In this document: piece by piece, positions 15,618 through 24,028 of the stretch
Layout: each line of letters starts with the position of its first letter
Position numbering within the stretch: the stretch's first letter is position 1
DNA from: JBEGHD01 sp049334165
GTDB lineage: Bacteria > Bacteroidota > Bacteroidia > Flavobacteriales_D > Sanyastnellaceae
Strand: one strand, 5' to 3'
NCBI GenBank assembly: GCA_049334165.1
Contig: JBEGHD010000007.1
DNA length: 64,000 bases
Program-made: the position numbers and the translations under genes
The notes under the pieces: model-generated
The model's input: only the letters and a program-made list of their open reading frames with translations
Databases searched by the model: none
What the model was told of the DNA's origin: nothing

Positions 15618-16397
15618 TTACTTCTTTCTGTTCTTAAACTTGTTGATGGCGTTCACAGTGAAATCTGAGAGCACGAGTTCACCGCTCAGGGCAGCTCTTT
15701 CTTCGAGAAGAGTATCCCAGCCTTTGGTGCCTTTCCAGAAAGTATCTTTGAGAAGCCTCATCGCTTCAGGATTACTCTTCGCCAGGTTTTCTGCCAGTTC
15801 TTCTACACCTTCATCGAGTTCTTCGATCGATTCAAAAACCTCTGCGTAAAGTCCTTTTTCGTGTGCCCACTGAGCAGAGCGCCATTCAGTGGCGTTAATA
15901 GCTAGCTGGCTCATTCCTGAAACTCCAATTTTTCTTTCTACAGCCGGACCAACCACAAAAGGTCCAATTCCAATGGCAAGTTCGCTCAACTTGACGGCTG
16001 CGTAATCAGTGGCGAGGCAGTAATCTACTGCGCTGGCAAGTCCAACTCCGCCACCAACAGTTTTTCCCTGCACTCTTCCGATGATCAACTTCGGACAAGT
16101 TCTGCAGGCATTGATCACATTTGCAAAGCCCATGAAGAACTTTTTACCTGTTTCGAGGTCTTTTATTGAAATCAATTCGTCAAAACTGGCTCCTGCGCAA
16201 AATGCTCTTTCGCCCGAGCTTTTTAGGACAATTACTTTCACGTCATCGTCTTTTCCTGCTTCGGTGATAGTGTCGGCTAGCTTAGCGAGCACTTTCCCCG
16301 GAAGGCTGTTGCTCAATGGGTGAAAGAATTCGATAGTAGCTATTCCATTGTCATTTTGGATGGAGACATCTCCCTGTTGTACGGCCTGGTTTTCCAT
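15618..16397 (-). CDS. Enoyl-CoA hydratase/isomerase (crotonase) family protein
   Basis: A 259-residue crotonase-fold enzyme starting at the ATG at 16397 (MENQAVQQGDVSIQNDNGIA). The oxyanion-hole segments are visible as ERAFCAGASFDELISI and GKTVGGGVGLASAVDYCLAT. At the position of catalytic Glu of hydratases (E144/E164 in rat crotonase) the sequence reads VKLSELAIGIGPFVV with one Glu, so it could be a hydratase, a methylglutaconyl-CoA hydratase-like enzyme or an isomerase. A longer in-frame start at 16436 would lie inside the gltA terminator and is rejected. It is the gene downstream of citrate synthase, though a terminator separates them. Confidence 0.82.
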   Translation of the reverse strand: MENQAVQQGDVSIQNDNGIATIEFFHPLSNSLPGKVLAKLADTITEAGKDDDVKVIVLKSSGERAFCAGASFDELISIKDLETGKKFFMGFANVINACRTCPKLIIGRVQGKTVGGGVGLASAVDYCLATDYAAVKLSELAIGIGPFVVGPAVERKIGVSGMSQLAINATEWRSAQWAHEKGLYAEVFESIEELDEGVEELAENLAKSNPEAMRLLKDTFWKGTKGWDTLLEERAALSGELVLSDFTVNAINKFKNRKK

Positions 16398-16410
16398 TTT
16401 CTTATTCAAA

Positions 16411-16444
16411 TTAAAAAGCCCTTTTGGCGGTACCAAAAGGGCTT
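16411..16444 (-). terminator. Rho-independent terminator of gltA
   Basis: AAGCCCTTTTGG (16416-16427) pairs perfectly with CCAAAAGGGCTT (16433-16444), giving a 12-bp stem and 5-base loop. On the minus strand a T-run follows, so it ends the citrate synthase transcript before the crotonase gene. Confidence 0.9.
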
Positions 16445-16462
16445 AATTTTATATCTAAAAAA

Positions 16463-17749
16463 TTATCGTTTGCTCATTTCTTTGTAATCGCGTGCATTGG
16501 CTCCGGTGTAGATCTGACGCGGACGACCAATTGGTTCTCCGTTTTCTGTCATCTCTTTCCACTGCGCGATCCATCCTGGCAGACGTCCCATTGCAAACAT
16601 CACCGTAAACATCTCAGTTGGGATACCGAGTGCGCGGTAGATGATTCCAGAGTAGAAGTCTACGTTTGGATAGAGGCCACGCTCTACGAAGTACTCGTCT
16701 TTCAACGCTACTTCTTCAAGTTCTTTGGCAATTTCCAAAACTGGATCGTCAATTCCGAGTTTGTCCAACACATCGTCACATGCTTTCTTGATGATCTTGG
16801 CACGTGGGTCGAAGTTTTTGTAAACTCTGTGTCCGAAGCCCATCAAGCGGAACGAGTCCGTTTTGTCTTTGGCTTTGTCTACCCACTTCTGAAGATCTTT
16901 GTTGTCGTTTTTGATCATCTGAAGCATCTCGATTACTGCCTGGTTGGCTCCACCGTGGAGTGGTCCCCAAAGTGCTGCAATACCTGCAGAAATGCTCGAG
17001 TAAAGGTTGGCTTGTGATGAGCCGACAATTCTCACTGTAGATGCTGAGCAGTTTTGCTCGTGATCTGCGTGAAGGATGAGAAGCTTATTGAGTGCGTCAT
17101 CAATCACAGGGTCTACTTCGTATTTTTCTGTCGGCAGGCCGAACATCATGTGCAGGAAGTTCTGCGTGTACGACAAATCGTTCTGCGGGAACATTGTCGG
17201 ATGACCCTTAGAGTTTTTAAATGCCTGAGCTGCCAGGGTTGGCATCTTAGCTATCAGGCGATGAATCGTCAATTCAATGTCTTTGAAAGGGCGGTTCGGG
17301 TTGAGCGACTCCGGGTAGAAAGTCGAAAGTGATGACACCATGGAAGAAAGGATTCCCATTGGGTGTGCATCAGTTGGGAATGCTTCGTAAAAGCGCTTCA
17401 AATCCTCATGCACAAGAGTGTGCTCGGTGATGCTTGTTTCGAAGTAGTCCAGTTCTTTTTTGTTTGGCAGCTCTCCGTGAATTAGCAGGTAAGCTACTTC
17501 GAGGAAAGTTGACTCTTCAGCGAGCTGCTCGATGGGATATCCGCGGTAACGCAAAATTCCCTTTTCACCATCGAGAAAAGTGATGGCGCTTTTTGTAGCA
17601 CCAGTATTTTTAAACCCGGAATCGAGCGTGATGTATCCGGTCTGCGACCGCAGTTTTGAAATATCAATTCCTTTTTCTCCCTCAGACCCTTCAATTACAG
17701 GGAGTTCGTATTCTTTTCCATCTAAAATAAACTTCGCGGTCTCGCTCAT
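16463..17749 (-). CDS. gltA: Citrate synthase
   Basis: A 428-residue citrate synthase of the long type II kind, condensing acetyl-CoA and oxaloacetate at entry to the TCA cycle. The N-terminal domain begins FILDGKEYELPVIEGSEG and has DSGFKNTGATKSAITFLDGEKG-type strands. Catalytic residues are visible in ALWGPLHGGANQAVIEM (His), FGHRVYKNFDPRAKI (His) and VDFYSGIIYRALGIP (Asp). The C-terminus RPRQIYTGANARDYKEM is the usual CoA-contacting end. The ATG at 17749 has a good A-rich leader. It is monocistronic: its terminator follows directly. No sign of damage. Confidence 0.97.
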   Translation of the reverse strand: MSETAKFILDGKEYELPVIEGSEGEKGIDISKLRSQTGYITLDSGFKNTGATKSAITFLDGEKGILRYRGYPIEQLAEESTFLEVAYLLIHGELPNKKELDYFETSITEHTLVHEDLKRFYEAFPTDAHPMGILSSMVSSLSTFYPESLNPNRPFKDIELTIHRLIAKMPTLAAQAFKNSKGHPTMFPQNDLSYTQNFLHMMFGLPTEKYEVDPVIDDALNKLLILHADHEQNCSASTVRIVGSSQANLYSSISAGIAALWGPLHGGANQAVIEMLQMIKNDNKDLQKWVDKAKDKTDSFRLMGFGHRVYKNFDPRAKIIKKACDDVLDKLGIDDPVLEIAKELEEVALKDEYFVERGLYPNVDFYSGIIYRALGIPTEMFTVMFAMGRLPGWIAQWKEMTENGEPIGRPRQIYTGANARDYKEMSKR

Positions 17750-17861
17750 TTCCTTTTCTTAATTTATGGTTCGTAAATCGGGGCGCAATATAGTAAACAT
17801 TTTACAGCTAATTTGCACCATAAGTCACCCAGCGTGCGGGTGTTTATTGAAAGTTTGAAAC

Positions 17862-17890
17862 AAAAAAAAGAGGCGAATGTTTCGCCTCTT
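17862..17890 (-). terminator. Rho-independent terminator after the thioredoxin gene
   Basis: AAGAGGCGAA (17868-17877) pairs with TTCGCCTCTT (17881-17890) around a 3-base loop, and the minus strand then runs into eight T. It ends the POT-thioredoxin transcript. Confidence 0.92.
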
Positions 17891-17914
17891 TCAGTTTGAA
17901 TTTTATCTGCTTTG

Positions 17915-18466
17915 TTATTGCTCGAATTCTGGTTCGAAATCTGCCTGGTAAGCTTTCAAATCCTCTTCGGTTTTAATTTCCTTGTAAGCATCTGAATTGA
18001 AAAGCTTGAGATAAAGCTCGAGTTGCTGAGGTGTTCTGTAACCAGAAACTGCTGTGATCAGGTTAGCTTCCTCATCCATGTAAACAAGGGTTGGATAAGC
18101 GCGCACACCAAGAGCTCTGGAAAATTGATTCACTCCGTTTCGCCCGCGTTTATTGGGGTCGTAGTTCGGGTTGCTGTAAGTTTCTCCTTTAAACTGCACA
18201 TCGTCTGGCGATTCAGCATTGAACTTCACAGCATAAAAATTTTCATTGACATATTCGATCACATCTGGATTGCTGAATGTGTTTCTGTCCATCATTTTGC
18301 ACGGACCACACCAGCTGGTGTAAACATCAATCATAATTTTCTTTGGATTCTTCTTCTGGGCTTCTACTGCTTCTTCAATTGTCATCCAGTTAATTCCACC
18401 TTCATCTTGAGCAAAGGCAACTATTGGGAGAGCAAAAATGAGAAGTAGTGCTATTTTCTTGAGCAT
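17915..18466 (-). CDS. Secreted thioredoxin-fold protein with CGPC site
   Basis: A 183-residue periplasmic protein from the ATG at 18466. Signal peptide MLKKIALLLIFALPIVAFAQ, then the thioredoxin fold: MIDVYTSWCGPCKMMDRNTF carries the CGPC redox centre, followed by the cis-Pro region GVRAYPTLVYMDEEANLITA. An insertion of about 20 residues (PNYDPNKRGRNGVNQFSRAL) lies before the cis-Pro. Such secreted thioredoxins of Bacteroidota reduce envelope proteins. It is the last gene behind the POT transporter, 23 bases apart, and a strong terminator follows. The longer reading up to 18784 is rejected because it overlaps the transporter gene. Confidence 0.87.
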   Translation of the reverse strand: MLKKIALLLIFALPIVAFAQDEGGINWMTIEEAVEAQKKNPKKIMIDVYTSWCGPCKMMDRNTFSNPDVIEYVNENFYAVKFNAESPDDVQFKGETYSNPNYDPNKRGRNGVNQFSRALGVRAYPTLVYMDEEANLITAVSGYRTPQQLELYLKLFNSDAYKEIKTEEDLKAYQADFEPEFEQ

Positions 18467-18489
18467 AATATTTTTCGATTTTTTCAAAT

Positions 18490-20187
18490 TTAATGAATTC
18501 CGTGCATCCACTTTCGGAGAGTTGGAGTGAGCAACAACAATACCAAAGCTGCTCCTAACACTACGAGAACACCCCAGGTTAGATACGTGCTTGTGTACAC
18601 CTCCATGCTTTCTACAAGTGAAATCTGTTCTCCGTCTTCGGCTGGGGCGGCAGTAAGACTTCCAATAAGTCCCGCCATTTTGTTGGCCAGTGCAATGGAC
18701 AAGAACCAGGCTCCCATTACAAATCCAACCGCTTTTCCGGGAGAAAGTTTGGTAACCATCGACAAGCCTACAGGGGAGAGGCAAAGCTCACCCATGGTGT
18801 GGAAGAGATACATGAAAACGATGAAAACCATTGGCATCAGGCCACTTTCTGAGAAATATTTGGATCCGAGAACGATCACCACGAAACCAAGTGCTAGAAG
18901 CGTGAGCCCAAGGACAAATTTCATTGGAGTGCTCGGTTCTTTCTTTACCTGGTTCAGTTTTATCCAAATCCATGAAAAGAGAGGCGCCAGCAAAATGATG
19001 AAAAAGCTATTGAAGAACTGAAAGATCGAAGCCGGAACTTCGGAGCCCATCAATTCACGGTCTACATTTCTGTCGGTAAAAAGAGTAATTGAGCCACCGG
19101 CCTGTTCAAACAAAGCCCAGAACACTGCGTGGAAGACAAACAGCACTGCAATCACCCAAAGTCGTTGTCCGGCCTTTTTTGAATCCTGCTGATATGACAT
19201 GAAAATCAGCACTCCCAAAATTCCAACACTGGAAATGATGAGCAGCCAGGTGACAAACTCGCTCAAATCGAGCATGTAGGCGCAAACGGGAACAAACAGC
19301 ACTGTGGCCACAACGGTCAGAATCTGACTTTGTCTCAGCTTCGGAGTCATGATTTTTTCGAAAGGCTTGCTTGCTTCTGGTCCCGATTTAGGTACAGCGT
19401 CTTCGTCCAATTGGCCAGATTCCAGTTTTGCTGATTCGGTCGACAGCTCTTCATCTATATCCTCGTCTTCATCTTCTCCCGAAACGTTCGGGTTGATTCC
19501 CTTGTTTCCAAAGGCTGCAGGACCGGCAAGCCAAAATACGAGCAGTCCGAGTGCCATTCCGATTCCGGCAAGGCCGAATCCGTAGTGCCAGCTGATCTCC
19601 TCTCCGATGTAACCGCAGGTAACGATGGCGAGAAGCGCACCGATGTTTACTCCCATGTAGAAGATGGTAAAAGCACTGTCTTTCCGGGGATCGTTCATGA
19701 AATAGAACTTACCCAGGAAGCTGGATACGTTTGGCTTGAAGAAGCCATTACCAATGATGATAAGAGATAACGAAAGGAAGAAGAGGTTGAGGTTACCCTC
19801 AAAATACATCCCCTCCAGAGCCAGAGCAAAATGCCCACACATCATGAGGATACCACCAAAAATGATGGCTTTGCGAAAGCCCAGGATTTTATCGGCCAGG
19901 ATTCCACCGATCACCGGGAAGAGATAGACCATGGCCGTGTAGGATCCGTAGATCCCGAGAGCTCTGGCATCAGCATCGGTTTGCGAAAGCTCATCAAAAA
20001 GCACTTTTACCATGTAGAGCGTGAGCAGTGCCCGCATTCCATAGTAGGAAAAGCGTTCCCACATTTCTGCAAAAAACAAAATGAAAAGTGCCTTGGGGTG
20101 CGTTTTTGAATTCGACTTGATGATGATCGGAATCCAAATGATTACAAACGCCCACGAAATGATTAAAAGCCACAGTGCGATGCTCAT
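18490..20187 (-). CDS. POT (PTR2) family proton-coupled peptide transporter 1
   Basis: A 565-residue major-facilitator protein with about 14 helices. The proton-coupling ExxER motif appears as FFAEMWERFSYYGMRALLTL, and the PTR2 signature is seen in FYMGVNIGALLAIVTCGYIG and GFGLAGIGMALGLLVFW. It differs from its neighbour by an extra N-terminal helix and a 50-residue acidic cytoplasmic loop (GEDEDEDIDEELSTESAKLE) in the middle. POT proteins import di- and tripeptides. It follows a terminator and is followed by a secreted thioredoxin, so these two form one unit. Together with the second POT and the DPP-IV gene it makes a peptide-use block. Confidence 0.92.
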   Translation of the reverse strand: MSIALWLLIISWAFVIIWIPIIIKSNSKTHPKALFILFFAEMWERFSYYGMRALLTLYMVKVLFDELSQTDADARALGIYGSYTAMVYLFPVIGGILADKILGFRKAIIFGGILMMCGHFALALEGMYFEGNLNLFFLSLSLIIIGNGFFKPNVSSFLGKFYFMNDPRKDSAFTIFYMGVNIGALLAIVTCGYIGEEISWHYGFGLAGIGMALGLLVFWLAGPAAFGNKGINPNVSGEDEDEDIDEELSTESAKLESGQLDEDAVPKSGPEASKPFEKIMTPKLRQSQILTVVATVLFVPVCAYMLDLSEFVTWLLIISSVGILGVLIFMSYQQDSKKAGQRLWVIAVLFVFHAVFWALFEQAGGSITLFTDRNVDRELMGSEVPASIFQFFNSFFIILLAPLFSWIWIKLNQVKKEPSTPMKFVLGLTLLALGFVVIVLGSKYFSESGLMPMVFIVFMYLFHTMGELCLSPVGLSMVTKLSPGKAVGFVMGAWFLSIALANKMAGLIGSLTAAPAEDGEQISLVESMEVYTSTYLTWGVLVVLGAALVLLLLTPTLRKWMHGIH

Positions 20188-20220
20188 CTTGATAAGAAGT
20201 TTTGGTTAATGGTTATGAAA

Positions 20221-20254
20221 ATAAAAAAGGGCTATCTCCAAATGAAGATAGCCC
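20221..20254 (-). terminator. Rho-independent terminator between the two POT genes
   Basis: GGGCTATCT (20229-20237) pairs with AGATAGCCC (20246-20254) around an 8-base loop; the minus strand continues in a T-run (A-run at 20221-20228). It ends the DPP-IV/POT transcript. Confidence 0.9.
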
Positions 20255-20264
20255 ATAAATCTTT

Positions 20265-21689
20265 TTAGCTCAACTGCTTGTCGTCAGCCAACTCGAAAGG
20301 CTCTTGCTCTTCGTGGTGGCTTCCTTCTTTCACTTCCTCAGCTCCATGAGTAAGTCTCTTCAGCGGCTTGAGAAGTGCTATCACAAGAAGGCCGATAATT
20401 GTACAGAAGACTGCTATTCCTGTGAAAGTCTCTAGCTCTCCAGCATCTTGAGAAAACTCACCGATCAAACCGGCAACCTTGTTACCCACACCAGTGGCTG
20501 CGAAATAAGCTCCCATCATGATGGATGCGTACTTAAGCGGAGCCAACTTGGTGATGAAAGAAAGTGCTACCGGTGATGCGCAAAGTTCACCAACAGTGTG
20601 TAGCAGATAGGCCAACACCAACCAGTACATGGCTGACTCTCCGTGTGCTTCATACTGCAGTGTGGCTCCAGTCATAAAGAGAAAACCTAATCCCATGATG
20701 ATGACACCAATGGCCATTTTAAATAAAGACGATCCTTCCTTTCCTTTTCTTTTCCACCATACCCAAAAAGAGGCAATCGGCACACCGAGGGTGATGATAA
20801 AGAATGCATTTACAGATTGAAACCAGGAAGCTGGCACAGTGAAGTCAAGGAATGCCAGATAGAGATCTGTTTTTTGTTTGGTGTAGATGTTCATCAAGCC
20901 ACCGGCTTGCTCAAAAGCTCCCCAGAAAACGATAATCAGCAAGAAGGATATGACGATCACCTTCACACGATCTTTTTCCACCTTTGTTAGTGGGCGTTTC
21001 TTAGCTGCTTGTTCTGCCTTGGTGAGGCCACTTGTGGACTCTCCAATTCCTTTGAGAAATTTCGTTCCCCACATGAAAACAATCTGCCCGAGAACCATTC
21101 CGATTCCGGCCAGTCCAAAACCGTAGTGCCAACCCCAATTCTCACCAAGATATCCTACAGCTAGTGCAGCGAGCAGGGCGCCAACGTTGATTCCGATATA
21201 GAAAATGGTGAATCCTTTGTCTCTTCGGTCATCTCCGGGAGGGTAAAGTCCACCGACCATTGTGGAGATGTTTGGCTTAAGTCCGCCAACACCCAAAACG
21301 ATTAGTGTCAGTCCGAGGTAAAATGCCCAAAGCGCTTCCACCGCCAAAATTCCGTGACCAAAACAGAGTAGAATCCCACCGATGAGTACCGTTCGCTTTT
21401 GTCCCCAGAGTTTATCAGCGACAATACCGCCTGGAATCGACATGAGGTAAACGAGCATGGTGTACCATCCATAAAGCGCTAATGCTTCAGTTTCGGTCCA
21501 TCCGTAACCGGGATTATCATCAGTCGTTTCAGCGATGAGATACAGCACCAAAATGGCACGCATTCCATAGTAGCTAAATCTTTCCCACAGCTCTGTAAAG
21601 AACAGAATGTAGAGTCCTTTTGGGTGGCCCCACAGGGTTTCTCGCTTGCGATATTCCTGATCTAAAACTTCTCCTTTAGCTTGGCTCAT
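20265..21689 (-). CDS. POT (PTR2) family proton-coupled peptide transporter 2
   Basis: A 474-residue transporter of the same family as its neighbour, with 12-14 helices. It begins with a cytoplasmic tail ending LYILFFTELWERFSYYGMRA, the ExxER proton-coupling motif, and has FYIGINVGALLAALAVGYLG and GFGLAGIGMVLGQIVFMW as the PTR2 signature. The C-terminal tail is charged and His/Glu rich (EEVKEGSHHEEQEPFELADD). It lacks the acidic middle loop of the neighbour, so the two are diverged paralogues, not a recent copy. It lies directly behind the secreted peptidase, 53 bases apart, which supports uptake of the dipeptides that enzyme releases. Confidence 0.92.
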   Translation of the reverse strand: MSQAKGEVLDQEYRKRETLWGHPKGLYILFFTELWERFSYYGMRAILVLYLIAETTDDNPGYGWTETEALALYGWYTMLVYLMSIPGGIVADKLWGQKRTVLIGGILLCFGHGILAVEALWAFYLGLTLIVLGVGGLKPNISTMVGGLYPPGDDRRDKGFTIFYIGINVGALLAALAVGYLGENWGWHYGFGLAGIGMVLGQIVFMWGTKFLKGIGESTSGLTKAEQAAKKRPLTKVEKDRVKVIVISFLLIIVFWGAFEQAGGLMNIYTKQKTDLYLAFLDFTVPASWFQSVNAFFIITLGVPIASFWVWWKRKGKEGSSLFKMAIGVIIMGLGFLFMTGATLQYEAHGESAMYWLVLAYLLHTVGELCASPVALSFITKLAPLKYASIMMGAYFAATGVGNKVAGLIGEFSQDAGELETFTGIAVFCTIIGLLVIALLKPLKRLTHGAEEVKEGSHHEEQEPFELADDKQLS

Positions 21690-21742
21690 GAATTATCTAA
21701 TTATAGTTTGGTAAAAGGGACGAAAATAAGAAAACGAATTCA

Positions 21743-23941
21743 CTACAAATTAGCTTTGGTAAAATCGAGCATTTTGTTGAAAAGATGCCAGCGGGTTTTG
21801 CCTCCGTAGATACCGTGATTTTTATTGGGATACACAAAGAAGTCGAACTCCTTGTTGGCTTCCACCAAAGCGTTGATCATTTCCATGCTGTTCTGGTAGT
21901 GTACGTTGTCATCGGCCGATCCGTGAACCAGGAGGTAAGCACCTTCGAGCTTTTCAACGTGATTGATAGGCGAGTTGTCATCGTAGCCATCGGCATTCTC
22001 TTGTGGTGTGCGCATAAAACGCTCCGTGTAGATCGTGTCGTAGTAGCGCCAGTTTGTAACAGGAGCCACGGCAATTCCCATTTTATAGTATTCTGCTCCC
22101 TTGGTCATGCAGAGTGAGGTCATGTAGCCTCCGTAGCTCCAGCCCTGAATACCGATTCGCTCAGAGTCGATGTAATCTTGTTCACCAAGATATTTTGCAA
22201 AGTCGATGAAATCCTGTGTTTCGAGCTTGCCTAGTTGCAGGTAGGTCGCGTGGTTGAATTCGCGTCCGCGGTACATCGTTCCTCGCGGATCGCAAGAAAC
22301 TACGATGTAGCCTTCTTGTGCCAGCAACTGGTGATAGAAGTAGAGGCTTCCTCCCCAGGAGTCTTTCACAGTGTTGCTTCCAGGACCTCCGTAGATGCTC
22401 ACGTAAACCGGATACTCTTTGTTTTCATCAAAGTTTGGCGGCTTAATCATCCAGCAGTTGAGCGAAATGCCTTCGCGGTTTTCGAAAGTGAAAAATTCCT
22501 TTTCGCTGAGGTCGTATTTTTTGAGTCTGCTTTTGAGTTTTGCATTGTCTTCGAGAACGCGAATTTCTTTCCCCTTGCTGTTGTGCAGCGTGATGTGGTA
22601 AGGCGTGCTCGCAGAGGTGTGGTAATTGATGTAGTAATCGTAGGTTTTGCTGAAAGAAGCACTGTTGTAACCAGCTTCTTCACTCAACTTTTTCTTTTTT
22701 CCTTTTAGGTCAACAGAGTAGAGGTGTTTTTCCATTGGAGAAACTTCTGCCGATGTGTAGTAAACGATCTCATCATCGTGGTCAAAACCTTCGAAGGCGA
22801 TGACATCCCACTTACCGTTGGTCAATTGCTTTTTCACTATTCCATCCATTCCAAAATGGTAGATGTGATTGTAGCCATCCTGCATGCTGTTCCAAAGGAA
22901 ACCGTTGCCGTCTTCCAGAAAAATCAGGTTGTCGTTGATTTCGATGTAGGTTTCCGAAGTTTCATCGTAGAATTTTTCAGTCTTGAGTGCAAAAGGCTGC
23001 TCCTTGCTGAGGTCGGTAACCAAAAACTCCAAATGGTTTTGGTGGCGGTTCAATCGCATGATGGCGAGTCCGTCATTGCTCTCAGTCCACTTGATGCGCG
23101 GATAATAGATGTCTGCTTTGTCGCCCGTGTCAACCAATTTTGTGGTTTCGGCATTGAGGTCGTGAATGTAAATCCTCACAATCGAGTTGCGCTCACCGGC
23201 TTTTGGGTATTTGAACTTGTACTGCTCTGGGTAGAGTCCGTTGTAGAGTGCCATTTGAAATTCCTTCACATGGCCTTCGTCAAACTTGTAGAACGCGATT
23301 CGATCGCTTTCTGGCGACCAGTAGAATCCTTTGTCGATAGCGAATTCCTCCTCGTAAACCCAATCTGTAGCACCGTTGATGATTTTATTCATTTCGCCAT
23401 CGATAGTGATTTGAAGCTCTTGCTTTGTGTCCAGTTCGTAGACAAATAGATTGTTGTCACGAACAAACGCCACCTTAGTTCCATCGGGAGAAAACTCGGC
23501 AAGTCGCTGCTTCCCTTTTTCGCTGTCGGCAAGCGGGCGAGTGGTGCCAGTTTCGAGGTTGTGGAAATAGTAGTTGGCTTTCGTGGAATGACGGTAAATC
23601 GACTCTACTCCAGAAGCTATCAGCATTTGTTTCTCATCTTTACTAAAGTTGTAATCTTCAATTTGTCTGTCTCCTTTAGGAAAGATATCAGATGACGAAA
23701 CAACGGTGCCCACTTCATCTCCTGATTTATAAGCGTATTTTACAACCGCTCGTTCACCGTCCACACTGGTAAGAGAAGTGTAGTGCTTGCCATCATTCAT
23801 CGAGCGCAAGCCAGAGACGAAGTCAGGAGAAAACTCTCGGCTGTACCAAACAAGTTCGTTTGTTATCTTTTCTTTTTGAGCAAATGCTTCAATAGAAAAA
23901 AGTGCGATGCAAGCGAGCATCCAAATCTTTGTAAACCTCAT
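21743..23941 (-). CDS. Secreted dipeptidyl peptidase IV (S9B)
   Basis: A 732-residue serine peptidase with signal peptide MRFTKIWMLACIALFSIEAFAQ. Residues about 60-450 form the beta-propeller (SPDGTKVAFVRDNNLFVYEL, DWVYEEEFAIDKGFYWSPES with the Glu-Glu pair that binds the peptide N-terminus). The C-terminal alpha/beta hydrolase domain carries GWSYGGYMTS (Ser about 602), HGSADDNVHYQNS (Asp about 678) and PNKNHGIYGG (His about 709). These are the catalytic triad and selectivity site of DPP-IV, which removes Xaa-Pro dipeptides. The POT gene behind it would import them. Periplasmic or surface location follows from the signal peptide. Confidence 0.95.
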   Translation of the reverse strand: MRFTKIWMLACIALFSIEAFAQKEKITNELVWYSREFSPDFVSGLRSMNDGKHYTSLTSVDGERAVVKYAYKSGDEVGTVVSSSDIFPKGDRQIEDYNFSKDEKQMLIASGVESIYRHSTKANYYFHNLETGTTRPLADSEKGKQRLAEFSPDGTKVAFVRDNNLFVYELDTKQELQITIDGEMNKIINGATDWVYEEEFAIDKGFYWSPESDRIAFYKFDEGHVKEFQMALYNGLYPEQYKFKYPKAGERNSIVRIYIHDLNAETTKLVDTGDKADIYYPRIKWTESNDGLAIMRLNRHQNHLEFLVTDLSKEQPFALKTEKFYDETSETYIEINDNLIFLEDGNGFLWNSMQDGYNHIYHFGMDGIVKKQLTNGKWDVIAFEGFDHDDEIVYYTSAEVSPMEKHLYSVDLKGKKKKLSEEAGYNSASFSKTYDYYINYHTSASTPYHITLHNSKGKEIRVLEDNAKLKSRLKKYDLSEKEFFTFENREGISLNCWMIKPPNFDENKEYPVYVSIYGGPGSNTVKDSWGGSLYFYHQLLAQEGYIVVSCDPRGTMYRGREFNHATYLQLGKLETQDFIDFAKYLGEQDYIDSERIGIQGWSYGGYMTSLCMTKGAEYYKMGIAVAPVTNWRYYDTIYTERFMRTPQENADGYDDNSPINHVEKLEGAYLLVHGSADDNVHYQNSMEMINALVEANKEFDFFVYPNKNHGIYGGKTRWHLFNKMLDFTKANL

Positions 23942-24028
23942 GTGTTATCTTTAAAATGTGTTGAACCGCCCGAATATATAAATTACTTTTAATTCCTTTG
24001 AAGGGATTATTTGAACGGAGATAGAACT

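Noticed and set aside
16424..17017. Plus-strand frame of 197 codons antisense to gltA
   Set aside because: Shadow of the citrate synthase coding sequence.
22724..23449. Plus-strand frame of 241 codons antisense to the DPP-IV gene
   Set aside because: Shadow frame caused by codon composition of the peptidase gene; no start signal or motif.
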